Shown here in pieces: positions 45,637 to 46,564 of a stretch of 46,564 nucleotides of DNA. The notes beneath the pieces were generated by a model. It was not told the DNA's origin and did no database searches. It saw nothing but the letters and a program-made list of their open reading frames with translations. Made by a program: the position numbers and the translations under genes. Origin of the DNA: Pedobacter borealis DSM 19626 (lineage in GTDB: Bacteria; Bacteroidota; Bacteroidia; Sphingobacteriales; Sphingobacteriaceae); assembly GCF_000708285.2 (NCBI RefSeq), contig NZ_JAUG01000055.1:1-46564 (forward strand), given 5' to 3'. Position 1 is the stretch's first letter; the number at the start of each line of letters is the position of its first letter.

Positions 45637-46134
45637 AGAGTAATTTTATGGGAGGGATTTAGCTTAAATGATGCAATAATCCATCTATTTGAATCTAAAA
45701 CACCGAATTATCTACAATTAAATTGCTCAAAAAAAAAACAATGCTCGATTCCTAGCATAAGAAAAAAACGAAAAAACGACAAGCATTAACAATAATGATG
45801 TCAAAACATCGCTATTAACTAAGAATAACGTGAACAGGTATGTGAAATATCCTATTAAAGAAGGAAAAAACAACATAGCAAATGTAATCATAATAATAAT
45901 CAATCCCTATATTATATGTTAAAAGTTCGTCCGATATCTATTAACATCAGCCAGATACTTGTATTGTTCGTTGAATTTCTTTATTGACTAAATAAACCTT
46001 TACTGTCAGGGGATTTTTTTGTAACTTTTTTGCAAAAATAAAAAAAAGAAAAAACAATTCTACCACCTCTAACAAAATAATATTTTAAAATTTAGTTAAG
46101 CATAATTTAGCCTAGCAATCGCAACCTATAGATT
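45637..46134. other. AT-rich upstream region of the adhesin operon
   Basis: No gene. It should hold the operon promoter. The best minus-strand candidate is TACATTTG at 45879-45886, an exact TAnnTTTG match about 245 bases upstream of the start, but a -33 box at the expected spacing is not clear. Several A and T runs (45729-45740, 46026-46055) are present. Confidence 0.4.
45879..45886 (-). promoter_or_regulatory. Candidate -7 box for the adhesin operon
   Basis: TACATTTG on the minus strand matches TAnnTTTG. It would give an approximately 240-nt leader. The only TTG nearby upstream (45901-45903) is closer than usual, so this is tentative. Confidence 0.3.
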
Positions 46135-46422
46135 TTGGACAAATATGCAAGCGACACCGTGGGTAACAAAGAATATAAGACCTATTTAGCCAAACAACTC
46201 ACCGGGAGCAACAATAAGCTTACCAGGGCAAGAGAATTGTTATTGCTTGGAGATATAGATGGCAATGATTATAAGACATTGAAGCTGGAGTGTAAAGATA
46301 ATGTCGTTAGAACGGAGGCAAAATTAGATGAAATTGCCAAAAAAATACACCATTTCGCAAGTAGAACCTATTTTTGATGATGCCATTTTCACTCATAACC
46401 TGAGTTCGATAATTATTTGCTG
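46135..46422 (+). pseudogene. Serine recombinase remnant, copy 2
   Basis: From about 46135 the frame reads NKEYKTYLAKQLTGSNNKLT, then RARELLLLGDIDGNDYKTLK and TEAKLDEIAKK, the coiled-coil middle to C-terminal zone of large serine recombinases (the usual form is KARDLLLSGDIDxxDY). Near 46343 a frameshift moves the sequence to a frame reading KYTISQVEPIFDDAIF, matching KYTISQLEPLLDDAIF in the copy at 27942. No start codon other than TTG and no catalytic domain are present. The shared stretch is about 85 bases of very similar DNA. Same orientation as copy 1. Confidence 0.65.
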
Positions 46423-46454
46423 AAAATTATATCTTATTTACGCCTAATCCCGCT

Positions 46455-46535
46455 TTATCGTCCTGCTGAATTTATTTCAGCATCTTTTTAGCGTGAAAGA
46501 CCCTGAAATAAATTCAGGGTGACGACCGTCTTAAC
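46455..46535. repeat. Double REP-like palindrome
   Basis: Two hairpins in a row: TGCTGAA-n5-TTCAGCA (46464-46482) and CCCTGAA-n5-TTCAGGG (46501-46519), flanked by CGTCCTG on one side and GTGACGACCGTCTTAA on the other. The second half is the reverse complement of the layout at 12949. Confidence 0.6.
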
Positions 46536-46564
46536 AGAAAACTTGATTAAAACGCCACAAAATG

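Overview
The window looks like chromosomal DNA of a Bacteroidota bacterium, most likely a Pedobacter-like member of the Sphingobacteriaceae. The supports are: an AT-rich genome with A-rich leaders in place of Shine-Dalgarno sites, a TAnnTTTG-type -7 promoter box, an adk-obgE pair, a hybrid two-component regulator with Reg_prop repeats, a SusC remnant, and two kinds of type IX secretion (T9SS) C-terminal signal (type A on a polysaccharide lyase, type B on a giant adhesin) next to a PorP/SprF protein. I saw no tRNA, rRNA or CRISPR array.

Layout. 1-1956: 3' part of a degenerate group II intron (frameshifted reverse transcriptase, then domains V/VI), then a decayed short ORF. 2262-3990: housekeeping adk and obgE, each followed by a clear hairpin terminator. 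4079-9253, all minus strand: a hypothetical protein, a multi-pass membrane protein, a one-TM NarL-type histidine kinase and a LuxR-type response regulator, followed by a 101-residue peptide gene, an SdpA-like protein, an HTTM/SdpB-like protein and a DCC thiol-disulfide oxidoreductase-like protein. I read the last four as a candidate peptide-toxin or modified-peptide cassette with its own signalling genes; this is the best candidate for an undescribed system here. 9511-12734: YdcF/ElyC-like, YtxH-like, OsmC-like and DUF2130 proteins. 12735-13488: palindromic repeats and a 592-bp element with perfect 24-bp inverted ends and no transposase.

13489-26947, all minus strand: an eroded polysaccharide utilisation locus (GH3 glycosidase, GH29 fucosidase remnant, chondroitinase-ABC-like PL8 lyase, truncated SusC, hybrid two-component regulator). 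No SusD was found. A direct-repeat motif with a 21-22 bp period occurs before GH3, before the SusC remnant and upstream of the regulator, and is a good candidate for the regulator's operator.

28351-45636, minus strand: a tight three-gene operon made of a 4732-residue surface protein (about 23 tandem cadherin/Ig-like domains, a calcium-binding TSP3 region and a T9SS type B C-terminus), a PorP/SprF-like outer-membrane protein and a PorE-like OmpA protein. It is a complete candidate module for exporting and anchoring one giant adhesin. Remnants of the same serine recombinase family lie on both sides of the operon in the same orientation, so this segment may have been shaped by mobile-element activity.
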